Shown here one piece after another: positions 1 through 7,259 of a DNA stretch of 15,432 bases. Numbering within the stretch: the first letter of the stretch is position 1; each line of letters opens with the position of its first letter. A model generated the notes under the pieces. That model was not told where the DNA came from. It did no database searches and was given only the letters and a program-made list of their open reading frames with translations. The translations under genes were made by a program, and so were the position numbers. The stretch lies in contig CAYZLR010000081.1 in NCBI GenBank assembly GCA_964479275.1, positions 1-15,432 of the forward strand, read 5' to 3'. The DNA is from CALLPQ01 sp964479275 (GTDB taxonomy: Bacteria > Pseudomonadota > Alphaproteobacteria > Caulobacterales > Parvularculaceae).

Positions 1-527
1 CAGAGCGCTTCAACAGCTATATGGACAACCTGCAAAAACAGAAAAAAGAGCGACTCGCACCGCTTCTTATCAAGAGACGTGAACTGATTAATAAGCAGAG
101 ACAAGAACGAGAACAATTGCAGGAAAGTCAAAAAACCCGTGCCGAACGAGAACTGACGCAACGTCAAGCACGGTTCCGAAAAGGCCTAAAAGGTGTATGG
201 GACCGGGTGTCTGGCGCGCATGGGAAACTGAAAGCACAAAATGAAGTGGAATATCAAGCCAATCTCAAGCGCGACATGTGTGAGCGCGATCAATTACGCT
301 GGCAGCAATTGAAAACACGAAACCAGATTATCTCGCGTATTCAAACCGTAAAAGCAGAATTGCAAAAGCAGCACTCAGCGACCTCAATTGTTAGAGGAAG
401 GGATTGCGGCAATAGCGTTCTAGACAAACAACATGCTTTAAAATTCGATGACAATGCTCGTTATCCGGCATCAATCAAGAGTTCATCTTTGATGCCATCT
501 CGTCATTCAATAATGACAACAAGCTAA
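1..527 (+). CDS. Relaxase/mobilization protein, C-terminal fragment (5' end outside window)
   Basis: The frame is open from the first base, so this is the 3' end of a longer gene; the ATG at 21 is internal. About 175 residues are visible. They are highly charged and rich in Arg, Lys, Glu and Gln, with long helical stretches. The segment near residues 50-65 (RFRKGLKGVWDRVSGAHGK) followed by a helical run with QNEVEY and RDMCERDQL resembles the tail of alphaproteobacterial plasmid relaxases (MobA/MobL-like), which commonly carry an RxGLxGLWD motif and then a coiled region. The catalytic Tyr and His triad would lie outside the window. The last 50 residues are low in recognisable features. A MobC-like gene on the same strand at the other end of the window supports a mobilization role. 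The family call rests on resemblance by eye, so another coiled-coil protein is possible. Confidence 0.55.
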   Translation, partial: ERFNSYMDNLQKQKKERLAPLLIKRRELINKQRQEREQLQESQKTRAERELTQRQARFRKGLKGVWDRVSGAHGKLKAQNEVEYQANLKRDMCERDQLRWQQLKTRNQIISRIQTVKAELQKQHSATSIVRGRDCGNSVLDKQHALKFDDNARYPASIKSSSLMPSRHSIMTTS

Positions 528-700
528 TGACCATAAAAGCATAATCATTTAAAGTCTCATCATTCAACATCAAGCCAAATGATGGGCCTCAGGGGTTAGA
601 AACCCTTCCAGCTATTCCTGTTGATCACAGCTCCATTCATTAAATTCAAGAATCAATATAGTGTTCCCTGGCTATTAATAAATTTTTAAATCACCGTATT

Positions 701-721
701 CTGGATAGCGTTTTTATCCAG
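701..721. terminator. Perfect 7-bp hairpin, possible weak terminator
   Basis: CTGGATA at 701-707 and TATCCAG at 715-721 are perfect inverted copies around a 7-base loop. On the plus strand the downstream sequence is T- and A-rich but not a clean T-run. It lies 173 bp after the relaxase stop. It could end plus-strand mobilization transcripts or late minus-strand transcripts. The stem is AT-rich and short, so termination activity is uncertain. Confidence 0.3.
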
Positions 722-804
722 TTAGTTAAATTATATTCTCGATCTGACCAAATACAATCAGTGATTACGAATCGGTAAACAATGATTGCAGGAGGCATAT
801 ATTC

Positions 805-972
805 CTACCGTTCATCGAAACCATCATGCAAATTTCGAATGTATACTTCGCTAGAATAGCTGGTAATTAAAGCGCCACCGTCTTGGTATCGATCCATTTG
901 TGTTTCAGCTTTTTCTTCATGGGTAATACACCCTTCAAAAAAAATCAGAAACCCAAAACCATAAAGAAGCAC
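805..972 (-). CDS. Possible 55-residue small secreted or lipoprotein-like protein
   Basis: A minus-strand frame opens with GTG at 972, 11 bp after the RTX stop codon, and ends with TAG at 805-807. The first 16 residues are hydrophobic (LLYGFGFLIFF) and lead to EGC, loosely like a lipobox, followed by a polar tail with charged residues (HEEKAETQMDRYQDGG...YIRNLHDGFDER). The N-terminus lacks the positive charges expected of a signal peptide. The only ribosome-site candidate, GAGG, is just 3 bases from the GTG. A shorter start at ATG 897 would leave only 30 residues. It would be co-transcribed with the RTX gene. I do not recognise the family, and it could be a chance ORF or a decayed gene. Confidence 0.25.
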   Translation of the reverse strand: MLLYGFGFLIFFEGCITHEEKAETQMDRYQDGGALITSYSSEVYIRNLHDGFDER

Positions 973-983
973 ATGCCTCAGTT

Positions 984-3380
984 TTAGAAAGAAAATATAT
1001 CGTCAAAATGAAAAGAATTCAAATCATCTAAGGAATAGAATGCTAATATTAGCGAGTCACCTTCTATACCTGTAAGCATTGATAAATCCATGATTACTCC
1101 TGTATCGGTTTCGTCCATAAGTGTTCGAAGATCAATTTCGTCGTTATCGCCAATGATGTTGAGCTTTATCTTGTCGTAACCAATTTGAAAATCCATTATT
1201 GTGTCAGATCCATCGCCTACGGAGTAATAAAATGTATCGGCGAAGTCGTCATTAAGCTGTGTTTGACCGCCCCATAAAATATCATTACCTTCTCCACCTA
1301 CGATAAAATCAGCGCCTTGACCGCCGACAATTTCATCATTGCCAGTACCGCCAAAGAGGTGATCATTTGCATTGCCGCCCAAAATATGATCGTTACCGGC
1401 ATGACCTGTAATACGATCGGCACCACCCTTTCCTTCCAAGCGATTATTTTCGGTGTTACCTAAGATTTTATCATCGAAATTGGTGCCAATAATATTTTCA
1501 ATGTTGATAAGTGTATCTGCACCATCACCTCTGGCTATTCCTGGTACCAAATTGACGAAGATTTTTCGAACTGTTTCACTATAGTCTGCGGTATCAATAC
1601 CATCACCACCATTTAAAGTATCATTTCCGGTACCACCTCGAAGGAGGTCATTTCCCTTTTCGCCAAACAGAACATCGAGGCCAAAACCGCCGACGAGAAA
1701 ATCATTTCCACTTCCTCCCGACAATTGATCATTTCCGCTCCCACCAGTCAGTTCATCCTTGCCAGCGTTTCCAACTAGAGTGTCATTACCGGATTCGCCC
1801 TCCAGAGTATCGTTTCCAAACCCTCCATCGAGTATGTCATTGCCTGAACCGCCAAATAGGTAATCAGAACTATTCTCACCATAGAGATGATCGTTTCCAT
1901 GATCACCATGCAGAACATCACGGCCATTACCGCCGTGTAGCTCATCAGTACCATTTCCACCATGCAGCGTGTCCGCGCCGGTATCACCGATTAAAGTGTC
2001 ATCACCTAAGCCCCCATAAAGAACGTCAGCACCAGAGTTTCCATTGAGGGAATCTTCACCATTGCCGCCATCAAGCGTATCCCGGCCGTACCCTCCTTCA
2101 AGAAGATCATCGTCACTTTGTCCGATGAGGTGATCATTGCCGGCGTCACCGCGCAAGGTATCGGCACCATTGCCTCCCTTCACCACATCCGATCCACTTC
2201 CGCCTGTTAATATATCGTTTCCGGCGTTTCCTTCCAATGTGTCATGACCATTGCCGCCGATCAGTGTATCATCGTGATAGCCACCAACCATCGCATCATT
2301 TCCGCCATCTCCTGATAAATAATCATCGCCACTATTACCAAAAAGCGTGTCCCGGTTATTACCACCTGATAGAGTGTCATCACCATTGTCGCCATGGAGT
2401 TCGTCGTATCCCTGTTCTCCATTGAGAACATCATTGCCTCGATGGCCCCAAATTTCGTCATCGCCAATACCGCCAAGTAATTTGTCATTGTCTGCATCAT
2501 CAAGGGCAGTAGGTGAGCCTCCGGGCGTGGTTACAAGATCGGGCAATCCGTGTTCAGTTCGGTAGTGTGCATTTAGGAATGTTGCGTTTGTGACACCGAT
2601 ATCGATAGTAAATACTGTATCGTTAAAATCGCGATCACCACCATTGAATAAATCCTCAAACCCCAGTGTCAGTGTGCCTGCGTCTATTTTTAAAATACCC
2701 GTGGTGTGAAGGATATTGTCAGGGTTTAGAGACACATTTTCATCGAAGGCAGCAGTGTGATATGCATTGCGCTCGATATTGGTGATCTGACCCTCTTCAG
2801 TGACATGAATGAGTTGGGGGTTTTTTGTTGATAAAGTGGCTGGATTTCCGTTGTCATCAACAAATTTAAAAGACCCTTCTCCTAACGTTTCAAAATTGTT
2901 AATTGAAAATCCATTCGCAATAATAAAAAATCCAATGTAATCCCCCGGTGATACATCCAGAAAAGTACGGCTAGCCCCTCCAATTAATTCGCCGCCGCTT
3001 CCCTGTTGGGATGCATTCTCCCAGACAATATCAACGGATGTAATTTGTTTTGTTACGGGATCGATTTTATAAAATCCAAAACTGTTTCTATATCCGGCGC
3101 CCTCTCCCTCAAATAGAACCGATACAGGGTAATCATGCGCGATGGGTATTGATGAAACTTGAATCAGGTTCGGTCCGCGAGATCCATAAAGTATGTCATC
3201 GCCGTAATTTCCGTATAGTTGGTCATCACCGGCACCGCCCCATATTTCGTCGTGCCCATTATTACCATAAGCAATATCGTTACCTTTCTTTCCGGATATA
3301 ATATCTGATTGTCGTTCTCCTTCAATGGTATCATTATGCTTTGTGCCAGTAATTGGACTTGTTGCAGGTATATTACTCAT
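984..3380 (-). CDS. Secreted RTX calcium-binding protein with DUF4114 domain
   Basis: This 798-residue acidic protein is built mainly from Ca2+-binding GGxGxDxLx nonapeptides. Residues 15-68 hold a first block of about six repeats. Residues 75-265 form a non-repeat domain ending in FEDLFNGGDRDFND (241-254), the hallmark of DUF4114. A long array runs from about 295 to 595. A DTADYS...VNL...GADTLINIENIIGTNFDD segment (596-637), as in serralysin-type C-termini, follows, then more repeats to 705. The tail ADTFYYSVGDGSDTIMDFQIGYDKIKL (714-740) and an acidic, aromatic end (DDIFSF) fit an uncleaved type I secretion signal. There is no N-terminal signal peptide. No ABC exporter, membrane-fusion or TolC gene is in the window. 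AGGA lies about 8 bases before the ATG. By analogy with ExpE1 of Sinorhizobium, an RTX protein made from an exopolysaccharide cluster, it may be a matrix or polysaccharide partner. That role is inferred. Confidence 0.93.
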   Translation of the reverse strand: MSNIPATSPITGTKHNDTIEGERQSDIISGKKGNDIAYGNNGHDEIWGGAGDDQLYGNYGDDILYGSRGPNLIQVSSIPIAHDYPVSVLFEGEGAGYRNSFGFYKIDPVTKQITSVDIVWENASQQGSGGELIGGASRTFLDVSPGDYIGFFIIANGFSINNFETLGEGSFKFVDDNGNPATLSTKNPQLIHVTEEGQITNIERNAYHTAAFDENVSLNPDNILHTTGILKIDAGTLTLGFEDLFNGGDRDFNDTVFTIDIGVTNATFLNAHYRTEHGLPDLVTTPGGSPTALDDADNDKLLGGIGDDEIWGHRGNDVLNGEQGYDELHGDNGDDTLSGGNNRDTLFGNSGDDYLSGDGGNDAMVGGYHDDTLIGGNGHDTLEGNAGNDILTGGSGSDVVKGGNGADTLRGDAGNDHLIGQSDDDLLEGGYGRDTLDGGNGEDSLNGNSGADVLYGGLGDDTLIGDTGADTLHGGNGTDELHGGNGRDVLHGDHGNDHLYGENSSDYLFGGSGNDILDGGFGNDTLEGESGNDTLVGNAGKDELTGGSGNDQLSGGSGNDFLVGGFGLDVLFGEKGNDLLRGGTGNDTLNGGDGIDTADYSETVRKIFVNLVPGIARGDGADTLINIENIIGTNFDDKILGNTENNRLEGKGGADRITGHAGNDHILGGNANDHLFGGTGNDEIVGGQGADFIVGGEGNDILWGGQTQLNDDFADTFYYSVGDGSDTIMDFQIGYDKIKLNIIGDNDEIDLRTLMDETDTGVIMDLSMLTGIEGDSLILAFYSLDDLNSFHFDDIFSF

Positions 3381-3421
3381 TGTACATCCTATCAGTTGGA
3401 GGCCGTTAATGAGGTTATAGT

Positions 3422-3437
3422 TTCAAGGGGCATGCCA
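3422..3437 (-). promoter_or_regulatory. Sigma54-like promoter of the RTX gene
   Basis: The minus strand reads TGGCATGCCCCTTGAA. GG and TTG stand at the exact spacing of the sigma54 consensus TGGCAC-N5-TTGCW, with A replacing the usual C of the -12 GC. Transcription would start near 3410, giving a leader of about 30 bases that includes the AGGA ribosome site. The same element with the same deviation occurs before sqdB and the kinase, which is why I trust it. Confidence 0.55.
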
Positions 3438-3529
3438 AAGAATAGAAATTGAAAATATAAGTAAGTACAAGAACTTATAATGATTGTAACTTTCGTGGAG
3501 AACAAAGACGTGTAAAAAGCCATAGCATA

Positions 3530-3554
3530 ATGCAAGATGTGGTGCGTTTTGCAT
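3530..3554. promoter_or_regulatory. Putative activator site upstream of the RTX promoter
   Basis: ATGCAA (3530-3535) and TTGCAT (3549-3554) form an inverted repeat with a 13-bp spacer. The right part, GTGCGTTTTGCAT (3542-3554), matches TTGCA-W3-TGCAA at 10 of 13 positions. It lies about 110 bp upstream of the -24 element, a usual enhancer distance for sigma54 activators. It is the weakest of the four arrays. Confidence 0.4.
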
Positions 3555-3574
3555 GTTGGTTGAGCGCCAAATAA

Positions 3575-4273
3575 TTAGAGGTGAATACCGCATTCTGTTT
3601 TTTTACATCCCGCCCATCTCCCGGAGCGCACATCACTTGCGTTGAGTGTTTTTTTGGTGCACGGCGCGCATCCTATAGATTGGTACCCATCTTGGGACAA
3701 AGGGTGACGAGGGAGGCTATGGTTTTCAAAATAGCGTTCAATATCATGTATTCCCCAATATGCCAGCGGGTTGATTTTAGTTCTATTGTGCCGATCTTTT
3801 TCAAATACTTGCATGGCCATGCGATCCATTGTTTGAAACCGTTTTCTTCCAGAAATCCAGGCGCGATAGTCTTGCAGCGCAGATTGTAGAGGTTCAGTTT
3901 TTCGAAGTGCACAACAATGATTGGTGTCGCGTGTATGAAGATCACCCCACGGATCAGCTTTTTGTATTTTTTCAGGGAGCGATTGCACGGATTGAACGTT
4001 AGTAAGATTAAAGTAAGAAACGAGTTCGTCACGATATTGAAGTGTTTCAGCAAAATGCCATTCTGTATCGATAAAGATCACAGGAAAATTTTTGTCAATT
4101 TGGGATATTAGATGGAGTAATACTGCGGAATCAGTACCAAACGAAGAAACAAGAGTAATTTCCTCTTTGTAGGTTTCGATTGCGAACTCAAGAGTTTCCC
4201 TTGCACTTAAATCATCACTGTTCTTTTCAACAAATTCTGCGAGACGCTTTTCGGATATATTTTTAAAGGCCAT
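3575..4273 (-). CDS. cysH: Phosphoadenylyl/adenylyl-sulfate reductase, CysH family
   Basis: It reduces APS or PAPS to sulfite in assimilatory sulfate reduction. In the 232-residue form starting at ATG 4273, SSFGTDSAVLLHL (43-55) is the nucleotide-binding PP-motif. CC at 120-121, within HCCALRKTEPL, and CAPC (202-205) supply the four cysteines of the [4Fe-4S] cluster typical of APS-type reductases. KTECGIHL at the end carries the catalytic Cys (228). A longer frame begins at TTG 4285, but GGAG stands 6 bases before ATG 4273, so I chose the latter. The usual DTGK/R-x-F-PET motif reads DTEWHFAET here, losing Gly and the basic residue. It lies alone between two intergenic control regions. ATP sulfurylase and APS kinase genes are absent, so APS must come from elsewhere. 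Its likely local role is feeding sulfite to SqdB. Confidence 0.92.
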   Translation of the reverse strand: MAFKNISEKRLAEFVEKNSDDLSARETLEFAIETYKEEITLVSSFGTDSAVLLHLISQIDKNFPVIFIDTEWHFAETLQYRDELVSYFNLTNVQSVQSLPEKIQKADPWGDLHTRDTNHCCALRKTEPLQSALQDYRAWISGRKRFQTMDRMAMQVFEKDRHNRTKINPLAYWGIHDIERYFENHSLPRHPLSQDGYQSIGCAPCTKKTLNASDVRSGRWAGCKKTECGIHL

Positions 4274-4343
4274 TACTAACTCCAATACAATTTACCAGAT
4301 TCATTTATGAAGACGGGTTTAGGGTTGTCTTTGAATTTAGTGT

Positions 4344-4359
4344 TACAAGTTGCAGGCCA
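4344..4359 (-). promoter_or_regulatory. Weak sigma54-like promoter of cysH
   Basis: The minus strand reads TGGCCTGCAACTTGTA. TGGC and TTG are at sigma54 spacing, but the -24 element lacks the AC and the -12 element has GT instead of GC. Its position, about 70-85 bp before the ATG and about 95 bp below a palindrome array, copies the sqdB arrangement. Position, more than sequence, supports the call. Confidence 0.35.
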
Positions 4360-4447
4360 ATGGAGTATCTGGATAGAGCCAAATAACGTAATGAAATCAA
4401 TAACTAATACCGATCAAAATCGGAAACTATTTGACTTGTGGGGTGTG

Positions 4448-4492
4448 GTGCAAATTGCAATTGGATTTTGCGATACATCGTGCATTTTGCAA
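4448..4492. promoter_or_regulatory. Array of three LuxO-box-like palindromes upstream of cysH
   Basis: Three copies resemble TTGCA-W3-TGCAA: GTGCAAATTGCAA at 4448-4460 (12 of 13), TTGGATTTTGCGA at 4461-4473 (11 of 13, directly abutting) and GTGCATTTTGCAA at 4480-4492 (12 of 13). Centres lie 95 to 127 bp upstream of the -24 element. They begin 13 bp after the end of the glycosyltransferase gene. Binding by the cluster's own response regulator is inferred. Confidence 0.55.
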
Positions 4493-4505
4493 ATAATCAG
4501 ATCGA

Positions 4506-7259
4506 TCAAAAAAAACTTGCCTTCAAAGCAATCAGAAAAATTGCGCCGTCATAATCACGAATCGAAATATTAGATTGGTTTCCTTCCCAACCCAGTTCAC
4601 CCACTATGTATAAGTTTTTTCGCAGTGCATGAGATAAAGTGACATTTGCACGGTTTAATTGATCGATGCGGGCTATTGGAACTGATGGGCTAAAAATACC
4701 TTCAAATTCTTTCTTCCGGTGAATTAAAGATAAACGTATTTTCGTTTTCGAGGATAATTCTTTTTGGAAATTGATTTTGAATCCCCAGGCTTGAAAATCA
4801 AAACGGGTTGCATCAGCGTCGGAAAATTCAAAAAAAGCCAGCCCATTGGCCCGAAATCCAATTTTTGGCAGTCGCCAAAGATGACCTATCTCGGCGCGGT
4901 ATTTTCGTTGATCAAACCCAATTAAGCGTTGGTCATTATAATCTAGATTACTCACCTCTAATTGAGCATATCCGCTATGTCGTTTATGATAGGTTCCATG
5001 AAATTTTGCTCGTACGGTTTGTCGTACAAATAGGAATTCCTGATCACGCGTTTTATAATCTAAGCGAGCAAATGATTGTAACCAACATTTGCATAATTTT
5101 TTAAAGCGATAACGATATCCAGCATCACCTCTTATTCGTAAGGTATTTAAGTTTGCATTCGCTATGAAAAAATCAGTTCTGACATTTCCTTTTAAAAAGA
5201 GAAGGTCATGAGTCCGTAACTTTTTTTGGAAGTGAAATGATCCGTCTGTAAAAACCGCATTAGCGAGATCGCTGATAAAAACATTCTCCTCTTCGATTAT
5301 TAACCCTTGACGATGAATCCCAACAGAGACCTCAGACGTTAAATTATTTCTATAATCGCTAGCGTTGGCAACACTGCCCGAGATAAGCGAGAGTGAAACG
5401 CCAATAAACCCATTGCGTAATTGGCTAAGTATATTGAATGATTTATTTTGTTTAGCGCTTTTATATTCTGTGCTCTCCGGGTCTGGTGCGATGATAATAC
5501 TCAAAAGCGATTCCAGAGTTAAATAGGCTCGAATTGCTCGAAACACGAGATAATCTGGAAGAGCAAGAATTCCCCTAGGGTAGCCGTTTATGAGTGTTGC
5601 AAAAATTGCCACGATGGCAGGGGCACCGATTAGCACTGCAAGTATAGCTTGCCACTGCAACGTGTTTGCTGAATCAAAATGGGTAGCATATTCAATAATC
5701 CCAAACATTACCAACGGTGTAAACATTGCACGCCGGGCAGAATTCACGAGCATATAGGGAAGAATAATCTTTCCCCGAATTGTCAGCCACGAGCGGTCGA
5801 GATAATCGCCGTTTCGACTGGAGATATGATAGATGGAGCGAAACCAGCGCATACGTTGTTCGCGCATATGCTTATAGGTTGCGGGGACTTCCGAAATATA
5901 GGTGACTTTAGGATCTACGACGACTTCGTATCCCATTTCTCCAATGCGCAACGACATGTCCGTATCTTCGCCGTTCATCCCTTCGACGAAACCACCCAGA
6001 TGCCTTGGCAGCTCGGTGCGATAGAGCGCTAACATGCCAGGTACACCAACAACGCCATTGATGGCTCCGAGTGCTACGGAGTAATAACCGTGTTTTACTA
6101 TCACTTCGAGAAAACGTGCCCGATCAAACATCGCCCCGCCGGGTGGAATGGGTAATCCACCAACAACCCCGACTTTCGCATCACAAAAATAGCGCATGGC
6201 ACGCTGAATGGAATCCGGCGCAATTAATGTGTCCGCATCCACGCGGACCACAAATTCTGTTTTGGTAGCGTCCAACCCAGCGTTTAGGGCATTGGATTTT
6301 CCCGGTTTCAAAACATCAATGACTTTTCCAGACGCGTGTTGGCATTTATTGAGTGCTGCTTCTGAAATTTCTTTCGTATTGTCATCAGAGTTATTATTCA
6401 TAATAAGGATGATCACTTCGCCGCGGTAATTTTCGGCAGCGGCATCCATCGCGAAAATAGTATCAGCAATAATATACTCTTCATTATGTGCCGGCACGAC
6501 GAATGTAAGTGGAGGCGAGAAATCTCCTGTTTTCATTTGCAATCGATCATAGGTGGCAAGGATAAACCAGAGTAAAAACAACACCGGCAGGAATAAAAAT
6601 ACCCCGGGGCCTATGCCGCCTAATAGGGCAAAATTACGCAGGTCCTGGATAAGCGGCAAGTCAAGCGATCCCACCCAGAAAGATACAGATCCAGCAATGA
6701 TAACCCCAACGATCATGCGGAACAGAGTCTGGAAAGTGCGCTGTGGTTTATAGGGAACTTCAATTTTTGGTGGCATCCGCCCGTGTTGCAGCAGTTTTAA
6801 GGAAAAAACCCAAAAACCAAGAAGGCCGCTTGCAATTTCTACAAAACTCAACGGATAGACAAGGCCGAGAGTAGCGTTCAAAATTAAATTAATAATATCA
6901 AACACTGCACAATAAGCTGCATATGTACCAACAATATCTAGAAGTAACCCAATTTTATGCTGATAAATTCCATTACAAAAGCAGCAAAATGCAAGACTGA
7001 AACTAATTACAAATAGCCGCATCGGGATGGAGTGTGTTCCTGTGTATTTTGAAAAAATGATATCATCATCAGGAAATGCAGCATTTAGAACCGGGATCTC
7101 ATTGATGATAAATATGCTAAGATAGCCAATTAGAATAAATGAAACACAGACCGCTGGTGCGCGCCAAATGGGTATAAGTGATGCATATTTTTTTGGAGCG
7201 CTATCGACACATAAAAATTCATTTTGTGACCGTGTTTCTTGTTCTGCCAAATCAACCAT
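4506..7259 (-). CDS. GT2 polysaccharide synthase fused to an outer-membrane beta-barrel-like domain
   Basis: This 917-residue protein has two unlike halves. Residues 34-236 hold about six membrane segments. Residues 250-480 are a processive GT2 domain: VVPAHNEE (254-261), NNNSDDNT (288-295), DADT (341-344), GED (430-432) and the QRMRW signature (468-472) of BcsA/NodC/PgaC-type synthases. Membrane segments follow at about 497-520, 536-556 and 565-590. After a polar linker comes RNGFIGVSLSLISGSVANA|S (615-634), which reads like a cleavable signal peptide. Residues 634-917 then alternate polar and aromatic residues in beta-strand style and end in LKASFF, a terminal Phe typical of outer-membrane barrels. 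The frame is continuous, and I found no ATG, GTG or TTG restart near the junction. The start overlaps the upstream BcsB-like gene by 8 bp (ATGGTTGA), implying coupled translation. The sugar used is not readable. The C-terminal half could be an export pore, released by signal peptidase. Confidence 0.88.
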   Translation of the reverse strand: MVDLAEQETRSQNEFLCVDSAPKKYASLIPIWRAPAVCVSFILIGYLSIFIINEIPVLNAAFPDDDIIFSKYTGTHSIPMRLFVISFSLAFCCFCNGIYQHKIGLLLDIVGTYAAYCAVFDIINLILNATLGLVYPLSFVEIASGLLGFWVFSLKLLQHGRMPPKIEVPYKPQRTFQTLFRMIVGVIIAGSVSFWVGSLDLPLIQDLRNFALLGGIGPGVFLFLPVLFLLWFILATYDRLQMKTGDFSPPLTFVVPAHNEEYIIADTIFAMDAAAENYRGEVIILIMNNNSDDNTKEISEAALNKCQHASGKVIDVLKPGKSNALNAGLDATKTEFVVRVDADTLIAPDSIQRAMRYFCDAKVGVVGGLPIPPGGAMFDRARFLEVIVKHGYYSVALGAINGVVGVPGMLALYRTELPRHLGGFVEGMNGEDTDMSLRIGEMGYEVVVDPKVTYISEVPATYKHMREQRMRWFRSIYHISSRNGDYLDRSWLTIRGKIILPYMLVNSARRAMFTPLVMFGIIEYATHFDSANTLQWQAILAVLIGAPAIVAIFATLINGYPRGILALPDYLVFRAIRAYLTLESLLSIIIAPDPESTEYKSAKQNKSFNILSQLRNGFIGVSLSLISGSVANASDYRNNLTSEVSVGIHRQGLIIEEENVFISDLANAVFTDGSFHFQKKLRTHDLLFLKGNVRTDFFIANANLNTLRIRGDAGYRYRFKKLCKCWLQSFARLDYKTRDQEFLFVRQTVRAKFHGTYHKRHSGYAQLEVSNLDYNDQRLIGFDQRKYRAEIGHLWRLPKIGFRANGLAFFEFSDADATRFDFQAWGFKINFQKELSSKTKIRLSLIHRKKEFEGIFSPSVPIARIDQLNRANVTLSHALRKNLYIVGELGWEGNQSNISIRDYDGAIFLIALKASFF

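Larger units (their letters stand above)
528..983. other. AT-rich intergenic region between relaxase tail and RTX gene
   Basis: This is 456 bp where convergent transcription from the relaxase and RTX genes would meet. It holds a 7-bp hairpin at 701-721 and a possible 55-codon minus-strand ORF at 805-972. A short GGGTT-AGA-AACCC stem at 593-605 has no T-tract. I see no tRNA, insertion sequence or longer coding frame. Confidence 0.5.
3381..3574. other. Upstream control region of the RTX gene
   Basis: This 194-bp gap follows the cysH stop and precedes the RTX ATG. It carries a sigma54-like promoter at 3422-3437 and TGCA-type half-sites at 3530-3554 (separate entries). I see no clear hairpin terminator after cysH, so read-through from cysH into the RTX gene is possible. 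Confidence 0.5.
4274..4505. other. Upstream control region of cysH
   Basis: This 232-bp gap after the glycosyltransferase stop carries a weak sigma54-like element at 4344-4359 and a dense array of TGCA-type palindromes at 4448-4492. I see no convincing terminator for the upstream operon and no plausible gene. A plus-strand frame across 4307-4573 shows no family features and runs through the operator array. Confidence 0.5.

Noticed and set aside
592..605. GGGTT-AGA-AACCC stem as a terminator
   Set aside because: The stem is only 5 bp and no T-run follows on either strand.
1300..2500. Regular short repeats that could suggest a CRISPR or satellite array
   Set aside because: The 27-base period translates cleanly as RTX nonapeptides in the long minus-strand gene; there are no unique spacers.
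1775..2565. Several open frames on both strands across the RTX gene
   Set aside because: They are frame shadows of the periodic glycine/aspartate repeats and have Met-, His- or Ser-rich low-complexity translations.
4307..4573. Plus-strand 88-residue frame between cysH and the glycosyltransferase gene
   Set aside because: It runs through the operator array and into the glycosyltransferase gene antisense, with no recognisable features.
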